This document shows positions 34,759-43,126 of a stretch of 64,000 nt of DNA, piece by piece (position 1 is the stretch's first letter; each line of letters begins with the position of its first letter). The position numbers were made by a program, and so were the translations under genes. The stretch is taken from positions 310,001 to 374,000 of the forward strand of contig NZ_BMJV01000001.1 in assembly GCF_014643635.1 (NCBI RefSeq), written 5' to 3'. The notes beneath the pieces were generated by a model that saw only the letters and a list, made by a program, of their open reading frames with translations, was not told the DNA's origin and did not search any database. Origin of the DNA: Salipiger pallidus (GTDB taxonomy: Bacteria > Pseudomonadota > Alphaproteobacteria > Rhodobacterales > Rhodobacteraceae).

Positions 34759-35285
34759 GCCTCGTCTTCTTTCTTGAGGGCTGCCTCGAGCTCGGCCGCC
34801 TTGGCCGCCGATTCCTCGGCCCGCTTGGCGGCACGATCCGCTTCACGCTTCTGGCGTTCGGCAGCGGCCCGCGCGGTGCTCGCCTCGATCTTGCGCTTCT
34901 GGGCCTCGCGCTCGGGGTCGGGCGTGGCTGCGGGCGCGGGATCAGGCTTGGCGTCTGCCTTGGGCTCGGGGGCGCCGGGGTCTTCTTTCAGCCCTTGGGT
35001 CTTCGAGGGCGGATTGATGTCGGTCATCGACTTGGCCGCATCGCGCACCCCGTCCATGGCCGAGCCGATCGGGTTGGTTGCGGTCTTGAAGGTCTTGGCC
35101 ACGTCCCGCACGCCGGATTCATCGGCAGCGTCGTTCATGGCGCGGGTGAATTCGCGCGCCATGCCGCGCGCCTTGCCGACGAAGCGGCCGACGTTGCGGA
35201 ACAGCATCGGCAGATCCTTCGGCCCCACGACGATAAGCGCCACGACGCCGATGACCATCAGTTCAGACCATCCGAGGTCGAACAT
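34755..35285 (-). CDS. tatB: Sec-independent translocase subunit TatB
   Basis: The 176-residue protein has one N-terminal membrane helix ([20 protein letters not shown]), the GPKDLP motif, an amphipathic helix and a charged, Ala/Lys/Glu-rich C-terminus. TatB works with TatC in receptor formation. It overlaps tatC and lies 6 bp after tatA. Confidence 0.95.
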   Translation of the reverse strand: MFDLGWSELMVIGVVALIVVGPKDLPMLFRNVGRFVGKARGMAREFTRAMNDAADESGVRDVAKTFKTATNPIGSAMDGVRDAAKSMTDINPPSKTQGLKEDPGAPEPKADAKPDPAPAATPDPEREAQKRKIEASTARAAAERQKREADRAAKRAEESAAKAAELEAALKKEDEA

Positions 35286-35291
35286 GCCGGC

Positions 35292-35507
35292 TTACACCTT
35301 GTCTTTCTCTTCCTCGGGCGTCACGTCGCGTGCGCCGTCGGCCTTTTCGTTCTCGAGCTCGTTGCTGCCGTCGCTCACGCCCTTCTTGAAGGCGGTGATG
35401 CCCTTGCCGACCTCACCCATGAGGTTCGAGATCTTGCCGCGACCGAACAGAACCAGCACCACGACGGCGATCAGAAGAAGGCCGGGAAGGCCGATGTTGT
35501 TGAGCAT
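35292..35507 (-). CDS. tatA: Sec-independent translocase subunit TatA
   Basis: The 71-residue pore component has a single helix, then the FGRGK hinge and an amphipathic helix ([19 protein letters not shown]), with an acidic tail. It is the first gene of tatA-tatB-tatC-DUF815 and diverges from the WYL regulator. Confidence 0.95.
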   Translation of the reverse strand: MLNNIGLPGLLLIAVVVLVLFGRGKISNLMGEVGKGITAFKKGVSDGSNELENEKADGARDVTPEEEKDKV

Positions 35508-35645
35508 GTCTTTGTCTCCTGTGTCAGGCCCCCGTCCCGGCGGCCTGCGTAAACCTGTTCACGATCTCTACGGCGCGCGCGAAAAGGCCGAAAGATGGAT
35601 TCGCATCGGCAAGGCCCCGGAGATGGCAAATCTTGGGGAAGTGAT

Positions 35646-35661
35646 TGACATCATCCTGTCA
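35646..35661 (+). promoter_or_regulatory. Inverted repeat at the WYL-regulator start
   Basis: TGACA-N6-TGTCA (35646-35650 and 35657-35661) lies 19 bp before the start codon of the WYL regulator. It overlaps a TTGACA that could be a -35-like element. It may be an autoregulatory operator. Confidence 0.5.
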
Positions 35662-35679
35662 GGAGCGCAGATCGTCAGC

Positions 35680-36360
35680 ATGATTGATCACCCCGAAACC
35701 CGGCAAGACCGCCTTGCGCTGCTGATGCAGCGGCTGAGGGATGGCGCGCTGCACCGGGCCGAGGACATGGCGGCGGACTTCGGAGTGTCGGTGCGCACGA
35801 TCTACCGCGACATGGATGCCCTTGGACGGGCGGGCATCGCCATCGAGGGCACGCGCGGCGCGGGCTACCGCGCGCAGGCGCGGCTGACCCTGCCGCCGCT
35901 GAACCTGACGGAAACCGAACTCGAGGTGCTGCACCTCGGGCTTGCTGCGGTGGGGGCCGGCGCGGGCGACATGCCAGAACTGGCCGAGGCCGCACGCAGC
36001 CTGTCCGAACGCATCGACGCCCTGCTGCCCGAGGACGGCCCCGCCTCTGCCGCCTTCGGCTTTGCCGACCCGGCGCTGGCGCAGGCGGCGCGGGGCTTTC
36101 GCCACATGCCGGCCATCCGCGCCGCGATCCGCGCCCGCCAGAAGCTGCGCCTTTGGGTCGAGGGGCTGGATAAGCCGCAGGATATTCGGCCACTGGCGCT
36201 CGATTACTGGGGGCGGGTTTGGACCTGCACCGCGTGGAACGAAACCACCGAGGCCTTCACGGAACTCCGGCTCGAGACCATCGACAGGCTCATGCCCCTG
36301 CCCGGCCTGTTCCTTGACGAGGACGGCAAGCAGCTGGTGGACTACCGCGCCCGCCGCTGA
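35680..36360 (+). CDS. YafY-type HTH/WYL-domain transcriptional regulator
   Basis: The 226-residue protein has an N-terminal HTH_11 domain (RQDRLALLMQRLRDG, then VSVRTIYRDMDALGRAGI) and a C-terminal WYL-type ligand-binding domain (RPLALDYWGRVWTCTAWNE). Targets are unknown. It is divergent from tatA and converges with aglK (12 bp between stops). ATG 35680 is preceded by AGGAG at an unusually long 14 nt. Confidence 0.85.
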   Translation: MIDHPETRQDRLALLMQRLRDGALHRAEDMAADFGVSVRTIYRDMDALGRAGIAIEGTRGAGYRAQARLTLPPLNLTETELEVLHLGLAAVGAGAGDMPELAEAARSLSERIDALLPEDGPASAAFGFADPALAQAARGFRHMPAIRAAIRARQKLRLWVEGLDKPQDIRPLALDYWGRVWTCTAWNETTEAFTELRLETIDRLMPLPGLFLDEDGKQLVDYRARR

Positions 36361-36372
36361 CCTTCGCCCCTC

Positions 36373-37503
36373 TCAGGCACCCACCGCCTCGGCAGAGCCA
36401 AGCTCCTCGCGCTTGCGGTAGAGGAGCGAACGGCCTTCGGAAAACAGGTGCACCTTGGCGGGCTCTGCCGTGAGAGGCACGTCGCGCCCGCGCAGGCCCT
36501 GATGGATGCCGGGCAACTTGGCAATTACCGGGTCCGCAAGCCCCTTCTCGGGCTCGTAGTGCAGCAATGTGACCTCTCCCAGTGCCTCGGTCAGCGCAAC
36601 CTTGCCGCGATAGATCGCCTCGCCTTCGGCGATGGTCAGATCCTCGGGCCGGATACCGACATTGACCTTCAGCCCCATGTCGCCGTCGCGTGTGGGGATT
36701 TCGGACACCGCAGTGCCACCACCCGCCAGCTTCACCGTTGTGCGCGGTCCGGTGCCAACCACCTCGCCCGGCAACAGGTTCATGGCCGGAGAGCCGATGA
36801 ACTGGGCGACAAACTCAGAATTGGGCGTCTCGTAGAGCTCGAGCGGCGTGCCCACCTGTGCCACGCCCTTTTTGGCAAGCACCACGATGCGGGTCGCCAG
36901 GGTCATCGCCTCGACTTGGTCGTGGGTAACGTAGATCATCGTACGGTCGGGCATCTTTTCTTTGAGCTGCGCGATCTCGATCCGGGTCGCCACCCGCAGC
37001 GCCGCATCGAGGTTCGACAGCGGCTCGTCGAACAGATAGACCTTGGGATCACGCACGATGGCACGCCCGATGGCAACCCGCTGGCGCTGCCCGCCGGACA
37101 GCGCCTTGGGCAGTCGGTCGAGATAGGGCGTCAGCTGCAGCATCTTCGCCGCGCGCTGCACCGCCTCTTCGATCTCGGCCTTGGACTTCTTGGCGATCTG
37201 AAGCGCGAAGGCCATGTTGTCGCGCACGGTCATATGCGGATAAAGCGCGTAGCTCTGGAACACCATGGCGATGCCGCGCTGCGCGGGAGGAACGTCGTTG
37301 ACGCGCTGCCCGTCGATATCAAGCGTGCCGTGGGTGATCTTTTCCAGCCCCGCGATCATCCGCAGCAGCGTGGATTTCCCGCAGCCCGAAGGGCCGACGA
37401 AGACGATCAACTCCCCGGCTTCGATGTCGAGGTCGATGTGTTTGAGCACCTCGACCGTGCCGCCGTAGGTCTTGCCCACATCGCTCAGTTTCAGATCGGC
37501 CAT
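36373..37503 (-). CDS. aglK: Alpha-glucoside ABC transporter ATP-binding protein (MalK/AglK type)
   Basis: The 376-residue ATPase has Walker A GPSGCGKST, signature LSGGQRQRVAIGRA and Walker B LFDEPLSNLDA, then a TOBE-like regulatory C-terminal domain. It energises import of alpha-glucosides with the AglF/AglG permeases. It is the last gene of aglEFGAK. Confidence 0.93.
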   Translation of the reverse strand: MADLKLSDVGKTYGGTVEVLKHIDLDIEAGELIVFVGPSGCGKSTLLRMIAGLEKITHGTLDIDGQRVNDVPPAQRGIAMVFQSYALYPHMTVRDNMAFALQIAKKSKAEIEEAVQRAAKMLQLTPYLDRLPKALSGGQRQRVAIGRAIVRDPKVYLFDEPLSNLDAALRVATRIEIAQLKEKMPDRTMIYVTHDQVEAMTLATRIVVLAKKGVAQVGTPLELYETPNSEFVAQFIGSPAMNLLPGEVVGTGPRTTVKLAGGGTAVSEIPTRDGDMGLKVNVGIRPEDLTIAEGEAIYRGKVALTEALGEVTLLHYEPEKGLADPVIAKLPGIHQGLRGRDVPLTAEPAKVHLFSEGRSLLYRKREELGSAEAVGA

Positions 37504-37521
37504 CGTCGTCCCCTCCCTTTC

Positions 37522-39159
37522 TCAGACCTTCAGTGCCAGCACCGGCTGCCACGGGCCGAGATGCAATTTGCCGTCCGGCGCGGGACCTGTCGAGCCAAGT
37601 TCGCTTCCGATCTGGTGCCACTTGCCCTCGGGGGCCTCGATGGTCGCCGGATCGCGGCTGATGTTGAAGGCACAGAAGATCTCCTCGCGCTCGCCGCAGC
37701 GGTGGAAACTGAGCACGGTGCCGTCACAGCTGACCTTGCTCATGGCGCCGTCTCGCAGCGCCCGGTGATTGTGCCTGAACGAGATGGCGCGCCGGTAGTG
37801 GTGCAGCATCGCCGACGGATCCTTTTCCTGCGCCTCGACCGAGCGTTTCAGGTGGTCGGGACTGACCGGAAGCCACGAGTTTTCGCTGGTGGTGAAGCCG
37901 CCGTTGTGATGGTCGTTCTGCCACACCATCGGAGTGCGCGCCCCGTCCCGCCCCTTGAAGGCCGGCCAGAAGCGTTTGCCGTAGGGATCCTGAAGATCCT
38001 CGTAGCGCAATTCCGCCTCGGGCAGCGCCAGTTCCTCGCCCTGGTAGATGCAGGCCGAGCCGCGCAGGCACATCATCATGGTCATATAAAGCCGCGCCCC
38101 CGCCTCGGGCACCCCCCAGCGGGAGATGTGGCGCACCACGTCATGGTTGGAAAACGCCCAGCAGGCCCAGCCGCCGTTGGCCTTCTCGTCGAAATCGTCC
38201 ATCACCTGCTTGACGTAGGCGGCGGTGGGCGCGTGGTCCGACAGAAGCTCAAAGGCGTAGGACATGTGCAGGTGTTTGTCGCCGCGGGTGTATTCACCCA
38301 GCACCTCGAGGCCGCGCTGATCCTCGCCGATCTCGCCCACGGCGGCGGCGTTGTAGCGGTTCATCAGCTCGCGCAGCCGGGCGAGGAACGCGAGGTTCTC
38401 GGGCTGGGTCTTGTCGTAAAGGTGGTTCTGCCATGTGTAGGGGTTCACGGCAGGCGCGGTCATGGGGTTGCGGTCTTCCGGGGCAAGCGCGGGATTGTCG
38501 CGCAGCTGGGCGTCATGGGTGTAGAAGTTCACCGTATCGAGACGGAAGCCGTCCACCCCCCGGTCAAGCCAGAACTGCGCGATGCCCAGCAATGCCTCCT
38601 GAACCTGCGGCTCGTGGAAGTTGAGGTCTGGCTGTTCGGTGAGGAAGTTGTGCAGGTAATACTGGCAGCGCGTCGGCTCCCACTGCCAGGCCGACCCGCC
38701 GAAGATCGACAGCCAGTTGTTCGGCGGTGTGCCATCGGGCTTGGCGTCGGCCCAGACGTACCAGTTGGATTTCGCGTTGTCCTTGCTGGTGCGGCTTTCC
38801 TCGAACCAAGGGTGTTCGATGGACGAGTGTGAAATCACGAGATCCATCAGCACCTTGATGCCGTGCACGTGGGCGATGCGGATAACCTCGTCGAAATCCG
38901 ACAGGCTGCCGAACATCGGGTCCACGTCGCAGTAATCGCTGACGTCATAGCCGAAGTCATGCATGGGAGAGCGGAAGAAGGGCGAGATCCAGACCGCGTC
39001 CACCCCGAGCGAGGCGATATGCGGCAACCGCTGCGCGATGCCCAGAAGGTCGCCGACGCCGTCGCCGTTGGTGTCCTGGTAGCTGCGCGGGTAGATCTGG
39101 TAGATCACCGCGCCGCGCCACCAGTCGGGGTTCTTGTCGAGGTGGAGGGTGTCGTTCAT
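37522..39159 (-). CDS. aglA: GH13 alpha-glucosidase AglA
   Basis: The 545-residue cytosolic enzyme hydrolyses imported alpha-glucosides such as maltose, trehalose or sucrose-like sugars. It has GH13 motifs DLVISHSSIEHPWF, the nucleophile aspartate in GFRLDTVNFYTHD, the acid glutamate in VGEIGED and FSNHDVVR. The N-terminal YQIYPRSYQDTNGDGVGDL is typical of oligo-1,6-glucosidase-like members. It lies within the importer operon, between aglG and aglK. Confidence 0.94.
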   Translation of the reverse strand: MNDTLHLDKNPDWWRGAVIYQIYPRSYQDTNGDGVGDLLGIAQRLPHIASLGVDAVWISPFFRSPMHDFGYDVSDYCDVDPMFGSLSDFDEVIRIAHVHGIKVLMDLVISHSSIEHPWFEESRTSKDNAKSNWYVWADAKPDGTPPNNWLSIFGGSAWQWEPTRCQYYLHNFLTEQPDLNFHEPQVQEALLGIAQFWLDRGVDGFRLDTVNFYTHDAQLRDNPALAPEDRNPMTAPAVNPYTWQNHLYDKTQPENLAFLARLRELMNRYNAAAVGEIGEDQRGLEVLGEYTRGDKHLHMSYAFELLSDHAPTAAYVKQVMDDFDEKANGGWACWAFSNHDVVRHISRWGVPEAGARLYMTMMMCLRGSACIYQGEELALPEAELRYEDLQDPYGKRFWPAFKGRDGARTPMVWQNDHHNGGFTTSENSWLPVSPDHLKRSVEAQEKDPSAMLHHYRRAISFRHNHRALRDGAMSKVSCDGTVLSFHRCGEREEIFCAFNISRDPATIEAPEGKWHQIGSELGSTGPAPDGKLHLGPWQPVLALKV

Positions 39160-39166
39160 GTAAGCC

Positions 39167-40420
39167 TCATTTTACGGAGCCGGCCAGCAGACCGCGCACT
39201 AGGTATTTCTGCATCGCGAAGAACACGGCCAAGGGCACGGCGATAGACACGAAGGCCGCCGCCGCGAGGATCCCCCAGTCGCCGCCACGACTGCCCAGCA
39301 GGTCGTCCGCGATCTTGACGGTCATCACCCAGCTGGAGCTGTTGGAAGGAAGGAAAACCTTGGCCACAAGCAGATCGTTCCACGTCCACAGGAACTGGAA
39401 GATGGCAAAGCTCGCCAGCGCCGGAAAGGACAGCGGCAGCACGATCTTGGTGAAGACCTGAAAGTCCGTGGCCCCGTCGACCTTGGCGCTTTCGATGATG
39501 TCGCGCGGCAGGCCGGTCATGTAGTTGCGCAGGATGTAGATGGCGAGCGGCAGGCCGAACCCCGTATGCGCCAGCCATATGCCAAGAAAGCTCTGCCCGA
39601 TGCCGATGTCGTTGTGCAGCGTCAGCATGGGCACCAGCGCCAGTTGCAGCGGCACCACCAGCAGCCCCACCACCATGGCCACAAGCCATCCCCGGCCCGG
39701 GAAATCCATCCACGCCAGTGCATAGGCGGCGAAAGCGGCGATGAGGATCGGGATCACCGTCGCCGGGATGGTCACCGTCAGCGTGTTGATGAACGCCTGG
39801 TCCATATTGTCGGAGCTGAGGATCAGCTCGTAGTTCTGAAGCCCGAAATCAGGGGGCTGCTGAGAGACAATGTAAAGCGATGGCGCGCGACGCGGCTCGC
39901 TGTCTTGTACCCATTCATAGGTACCGTCGCTTTCCATGGTGAGCGCGCGATCGATGAACCAGCCCTGAACGGCGCGTCCGTCCTCGTCAGTTTCGGGGAT
40001 CTGCGGCTCGCCCCCCGTCTCCCAAGCAGTCTCGAAGTTCTCGGTGTCGATCTCGCCGCCCTCGTCGAGCACCTCCAGTTTCAGCCGGCCATAGGTCATC
40101 CCCGCTTCTGCCGCTCCGGGATCGCGCGAGGTGATGCCGAAGGCCGACACGCTCCCCGAGCCGTCCTCGCCGAAGACATTGCCCGATAGCACGTAGAGAT
40201 CGCCGTCCCGGGTGGGCTCGCCCATCTCGGGGGTGACGCGGATCGCCTGTTCGACGGGAAACAGCGACATCCACCAGCCGGTTTCGGAAATCTGCTGCCG
40301 GTCGCGGAAGGAGGACACCGCAAGACCCACCGTGGGAATGAGCCAGATCAGCACCAGAAGCAGTACCGAAAGGTTGGTAACGATGGACAGCCCGCTTTTC
40401 TTGCCTGCGATATTATCCAT
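39167..40420 (-). CDS. aglG: Alpha-glucoside ABC transporter permease AglG
   Basis: The 417-residue MalG-type permease has the EAA loop ESAKVDGATDFQVFTKIVLP. An unusually large periplasmic insertion (about residues 45-190, acidic and Gly-rich) lies between the first and second membrane helices. AglG proteins are known to be longer than MalG, so this is partly family character. It overlaps no neighbour and is 7 bp from aglA. Confidence 0.93.
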   Translation of the reverse strand: MDNIAGKKSGLSIVTNLSVLLLVLIWLIPTVGLAVSSFRDRQQISETGWWMSLFPVEQAIRVTPEMGEPTRDGDLYVLSGNVFGEDGSGSVSAFGITSRDPGAAEAGMTYGRLKLEVLDEGGEIDTENFETAWETGGEPQIPETDEDGRAVQGWFIDRALTMESDGTYEWVQDSEPRRAPSLYIVSQQPPDFGLQNYELILSSDNMDQAFINTLTVTIPATVIPILIAAFAAYALAWMDFPGRGWLVAMVVGLLVVPLQLALVPMLTLHNDIGIGQSFLGIWLAHTGFGLPLAIYILRNYMTGLPRDIIESAKVDGATDFQVFTKIVLPLSFPALASFAIFQFLWTWNDLLVAKVFLPSNSSSWVMTVKIADDLLGSRGGDWGILAAAAFVSIAVPLAVFFAMQKYLVRGLLAGSVK

Positions 40421-40423
40421 GGA

Positions 40424-41398
40424 TCACAGCTCCTTCCGGGCCTGGCGGATGTTCCAGATCATCACCGGGGTCACGATCAGCATGATGACGAAGGCCACCG
40501 CTGTCGCCCGCCCATCATCGCGGAACATGTAGTCCATCATGTAGCTGGGCAGGATCTCGGTGTCGAAATTGCCGCCCGTCATGGTGTAGACGATGTCGAA
40601 GACCTTGAGCGTAAGGAACGTGATCGTCGTCCAGACCACCACGATGGTCCCGGCGATCTGCGGCACCTTGATGCGGAAGAACACCTGGAACGGGTTCGCG
40701 CCGTCGACGATGGCCGCCTCGATGGTTTCCTCGGGGATGCCGCGCAGGGCGGCGCTCAGGATCACCATGGCGAAACCGGTCTGCATCCAGACCATAATGA
40801 ACATGATGAAGAAGTTGTTCCAGAACGGGATCTGAAGCGGATCGACCGGCGCAAACCCCATCGAGTCGCGAATGGCGTTGATGATGCCGATGTCGGGATC
40901 GGCGGCATAGACGAATTTCCAGATCAGCGAGGCACCCACGAAGCTGATCGCCATGGGCATGAAGATCAGCGATTTCGCGATCGCCCCCCAGCGCAGGCGG
41001 TCCGTCAGCTGCGCCACCAGCAGGCCGAAGAACGTCGCCCCCGCCGGCACGAAGATCACCCAGAGAAAGTTGTTGAGCAGCGCCGTACGGAACCCGGCTT
41101 CGCCGAACATCTCGGTGTAATTGCCAAGTCCGATGAATACGTCACCCGAGCGGTTGAAGAGCGACCGCCAGAAGCTGCCGATCACCGGGTAGACCAGATA
41201 AAGCCCCAGCGCGAGGATCGCCGGAAGCAGAAAAAGCCACGGTCGCACCATGGTAGCACGCCGGATGTTGCGCCCGTGGTCGTCGCTGCGCGCCGGAAAG
41301 ATCACCCGGTCCAGCACGAGGTTCGATCCGTAAAAATAGGCGATGCAGCCACCGACCCCGATGAAGATGGTCAGGATGCCCTGGATGATTGGCGACAT
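40424..41398 (-). CDS. aglF: Alpha-glucoside ABC transporter permease AglF
   Basis: The 324-residue MalF-type permease has the EAA motif EAAIVDGANPFQVFFRIKVP and about eight hydrophobic segments. With AglG it forms the inner-membrane channel of the importer. It lies 3 bp upstream of aglG and 100 bp downstream of the binding-protein gene. Confidence 0.92.
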   Translation of the reverse strand: MSPIIQGILTIFIGVGGCIAYFYGSNLVLDRVIFPARSDDHGRNIRRATMVRPWLFLLPAILALGLYLVYPVIGSFWRSLFNRSGDVFIGLGNYTEMFGEAGFRTALLNNFLWVIFVPAGATFFGLLVAQLTDRLRWGAIAKSLIFMPMAISFVGASLIWKFVYAADPDIGIINAIRDSMGFAPVDPLQIPFWNNFFIMFIMVWMQTGFAMVILSAALRGIPEETIEAAIVDGANPFQVFFRIKVPQIAGTIVVVWTTITFLTLKVFDIVYTMTGGNFDTEILPSYMMDYMFRDDGRATAVAFVIMLIVTPVMIWNIRQARKEL

Positions 41399-41498
41399 GG
41401 TCGGCGTCTCCCCCTAATGCTCCAGCATGATCCCGCGCATCAGCCGGGCCTCGTATCAGCGCAAGGCGCGGGCCTGCGTCAGCCCGCGCCATCATGCA

Positions 41499-42872
41499 TT
41501 ACTGGATGCCGTCCCAGCGCGACTGGATCGCGGCGCCAACGTTTTCGGCGCTGTCGCCGGTGACAAAATCGACCATGCCGGTCCAGAAGGCACCGGCCCC
41601 GATCTCGGAGGGCATGAGGTCCGAGGCGTCGTAGCGGAAGGTGGTGGCATCGGCGATGATCTCGCCCATGGCCCGCTGCGCATCGGAGGCATAGACATCA
41701 AGGTTAACGCCCGCATGAGCGGTCAGGAACCCGTCCTGCGCCATCCACAATTCATGCGCGATGGGCAGTTTGAGAAACTCAAGCATGGCGCTTGCACCGT
41801 CCGACGGGTTGGTGATCGAAAACAGCGTGCCCGCGCCAAGCACGGGCTTGCCAAGGTCACGGTCTTCGTAGGCGGGAAGGTAGAAGAAATCCGCATCCTG
41901 ACCGAGTTCGACGTTATCGGGGAAAAAGGCGGGGATGAAGCTGGCCTGCCGGTGCATGTAGCATTCGGGTGGCACCGAGAAGAGGCCGTTGGGGCTGTCG
42001 CGGAAGTCGGTGGTAGCGGCCACCTGCGCCCCGCCCTGCACGTAATCGTCGTTCTTCACGAACCAGCCGAATTCCTCCATCGCCTCGACCACGGCTGGGT
42101 CATCGAAGGGGATCTCGTTGGTCACCCACTGGTCATAGACCGACGGGTCCTGCGTGCGCAGCATCAGGTCCTCGACCCAGTCGGTGGCGGGCCAGCCCGT
42201 CGCCGCGCCGGACCCGAGGCCGATGCACCACGGCGTGCCGCCATCGTCGACGATCTGCTGGGTCAACTCCTTGAGCTCTTCCATGCTCTCGGGGATCTCG
42301 TAGCCCATCTCGTCGAAGGCGATGGGCGAATACCAGACCAGAGACTTGAGGTCGACGCGATAGAACTGGCCGTAAAGATGTTCCTCGCCATCTTCGCCTT
42401 CATACGTCGCCAGATCCACCCAGCTGTCCCCGGCCGAGTAGTTTTCGGCCACCCAGTCGGCGGTTTCCTCGGGCAGCGGCGTCAGCAGGCCCTGGCTGGC
42501 CATGTCGGCGGCAAGGCCCGGCTGCGGGAAGACCGCGAGGTTGGGCGCGGTGCCCGCGCGGGCGGCAATCACGATGTCCTGTTCGAAACTGTCCGAGCCG
42601 GAGTAGTTCACGTCAGCGCCAGTGGCTTCCTCGAAGTAGCGGAACATCACGTCCACCTTGTCCTTCTCAAGGCCGGTCCAGGGGCCGGTGATCTCGATGG
42701 TCTCGCCCGAGAGGTCGTATTCATCGGCGAAGGCCTCGAAGCCGTCCCAGTGCATATCGCCCGAGCCGATCTCGAACGGCATGTCCTGCGCTTGCGCCCC
42801 GGCGGCCAGCGCGATGAGCGCGCCGCCGCAGAGCAGCCGGTTGCGGATGGTGCTGGTGATCGTGGTGGTCAT
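41499..42872 (-). CDS. aglE: Periplasmic alpha-glucoside-binding protein AglE
   Basis: The 457-residue substrate-binding protein has a signal peptide (IRNRLLCGGALIALAAGAQA, then cleavage) and the family-1 binding-protein fold. Start ATG 42872 is chosen because it gives a normal signal peptide; the longer frame upstream would run through the operator region. It is the first gene of the importer operon and faces aglR. Confidence 0.92.
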   Translation of the reverse strand: MTTTITSTIRNRLLCGGALIALAAGAQAQDMPFEIGSGDMHWDGFEAFADEYDLSGETIEITGPWTGLEKDKVDVMFRYFEEATGADVNYSGSDSFEQDIVIAARAGTAPNLAVFPQPGLAADMASQGLLTPLPEETADWVAENYSAGDSWVDLATYEGEDGEEHLYGQFYRVDLKSLVWYSPIAFDEMGYEIPESMEELKELTQQIVDDGGTPWCIGLGSGAATGWPATDWVEDLMLRTQDPSVYDQWVTNEIPFDDPAVVEAMEEFGWFVKNDDYVQGGAQVAATTDFRDSPNGLFSVPPECYMHRQASFIPAFFPDNVELGQDADFFYLPAYEDRDLGKPVLGAGTLFSITNPSDGASAMLEFLKLPIAHELWMAQDGFLTAHAGVNLDVYASDAQRAMGEIIADATTFRYDASDLMPSEIGAGAFWTGMVDFVTGDSAENVGAAIQSRWDGIQ

Positions 42873-42937
42873 CGTGACGTCTCCCTCCCGTCTATCGCGG
42901 ATCTGGGTCCGCATCTTGCAGCCTTGAGAAGATTCTC

Positions 42938-42951
42938 CCAAAGCGCTTTGG
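42938..42951. promoter_or_regulatory. LacI-type operator O1 in the agl divergent promoter
   Basis: CCAAAGCGCTTTGG is a perfect 14-bp palindrome 66 bp upstream of aglE. It is the strongest of three related sites in the aglE-aglR intergenic region and the best candidate for AglR binding. Confidence 0.8.
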
Positions 42952-43061
42952 CTTTTCGGCACGGTCTCGCGACAATGGAAGTCTGTCAACCGCAACGTGC
43001 CGGTATTTCATTCTGTTCTATCGCGGTGGCGGGTCATTTCAAGGCAGTCTGAAAAGATCTT

Positions 43062-43075
43062 CCCAACCGGTTTGG
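43062..43075. promoter_or_regulatory. LacI-type operator O2
   Basis: CCCAACCGGTTTGG, a near-palindrome (one mismatched pair) with centre AACCGGTT, follows O1 by about 124 bp centre to centre. Paired operators at such distances permit repressor looping. Confidence 0.65.
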
Positions 43076-43098
43076 TTTGCGGTTACCCTCCCCGGCAC

Positions 43099-43112
43099 CC
43101 GAAGCGCTTTGA
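43099..43112. promoter_or_regulatory. LacI-type operator O3 at the aglR start
   Basis: CCGAAGCGCTTTGA matches O1 at 12 of 14 positions and keeps the AAGCGCTT core. It lies immediately before the aglR coding region, consistent with autoregulation. Confidence 0.6.
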
Positions 43113-43126
43113 AAGATCTGCCACCC

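Noticed and set aside
33520-35679. Long upstream extension of the WYL-regulator frame
   Set aside because: It is antisense to the DUF815 gene and the tat genes; the HTH domain begins after ATG 35680.
36448-38832. 794-codon plus-strand frame across aglK and aglA
   Set aside because: Spans two well-defined minus-strand genes; translation is His/Arg/Val-rich and domain-free.
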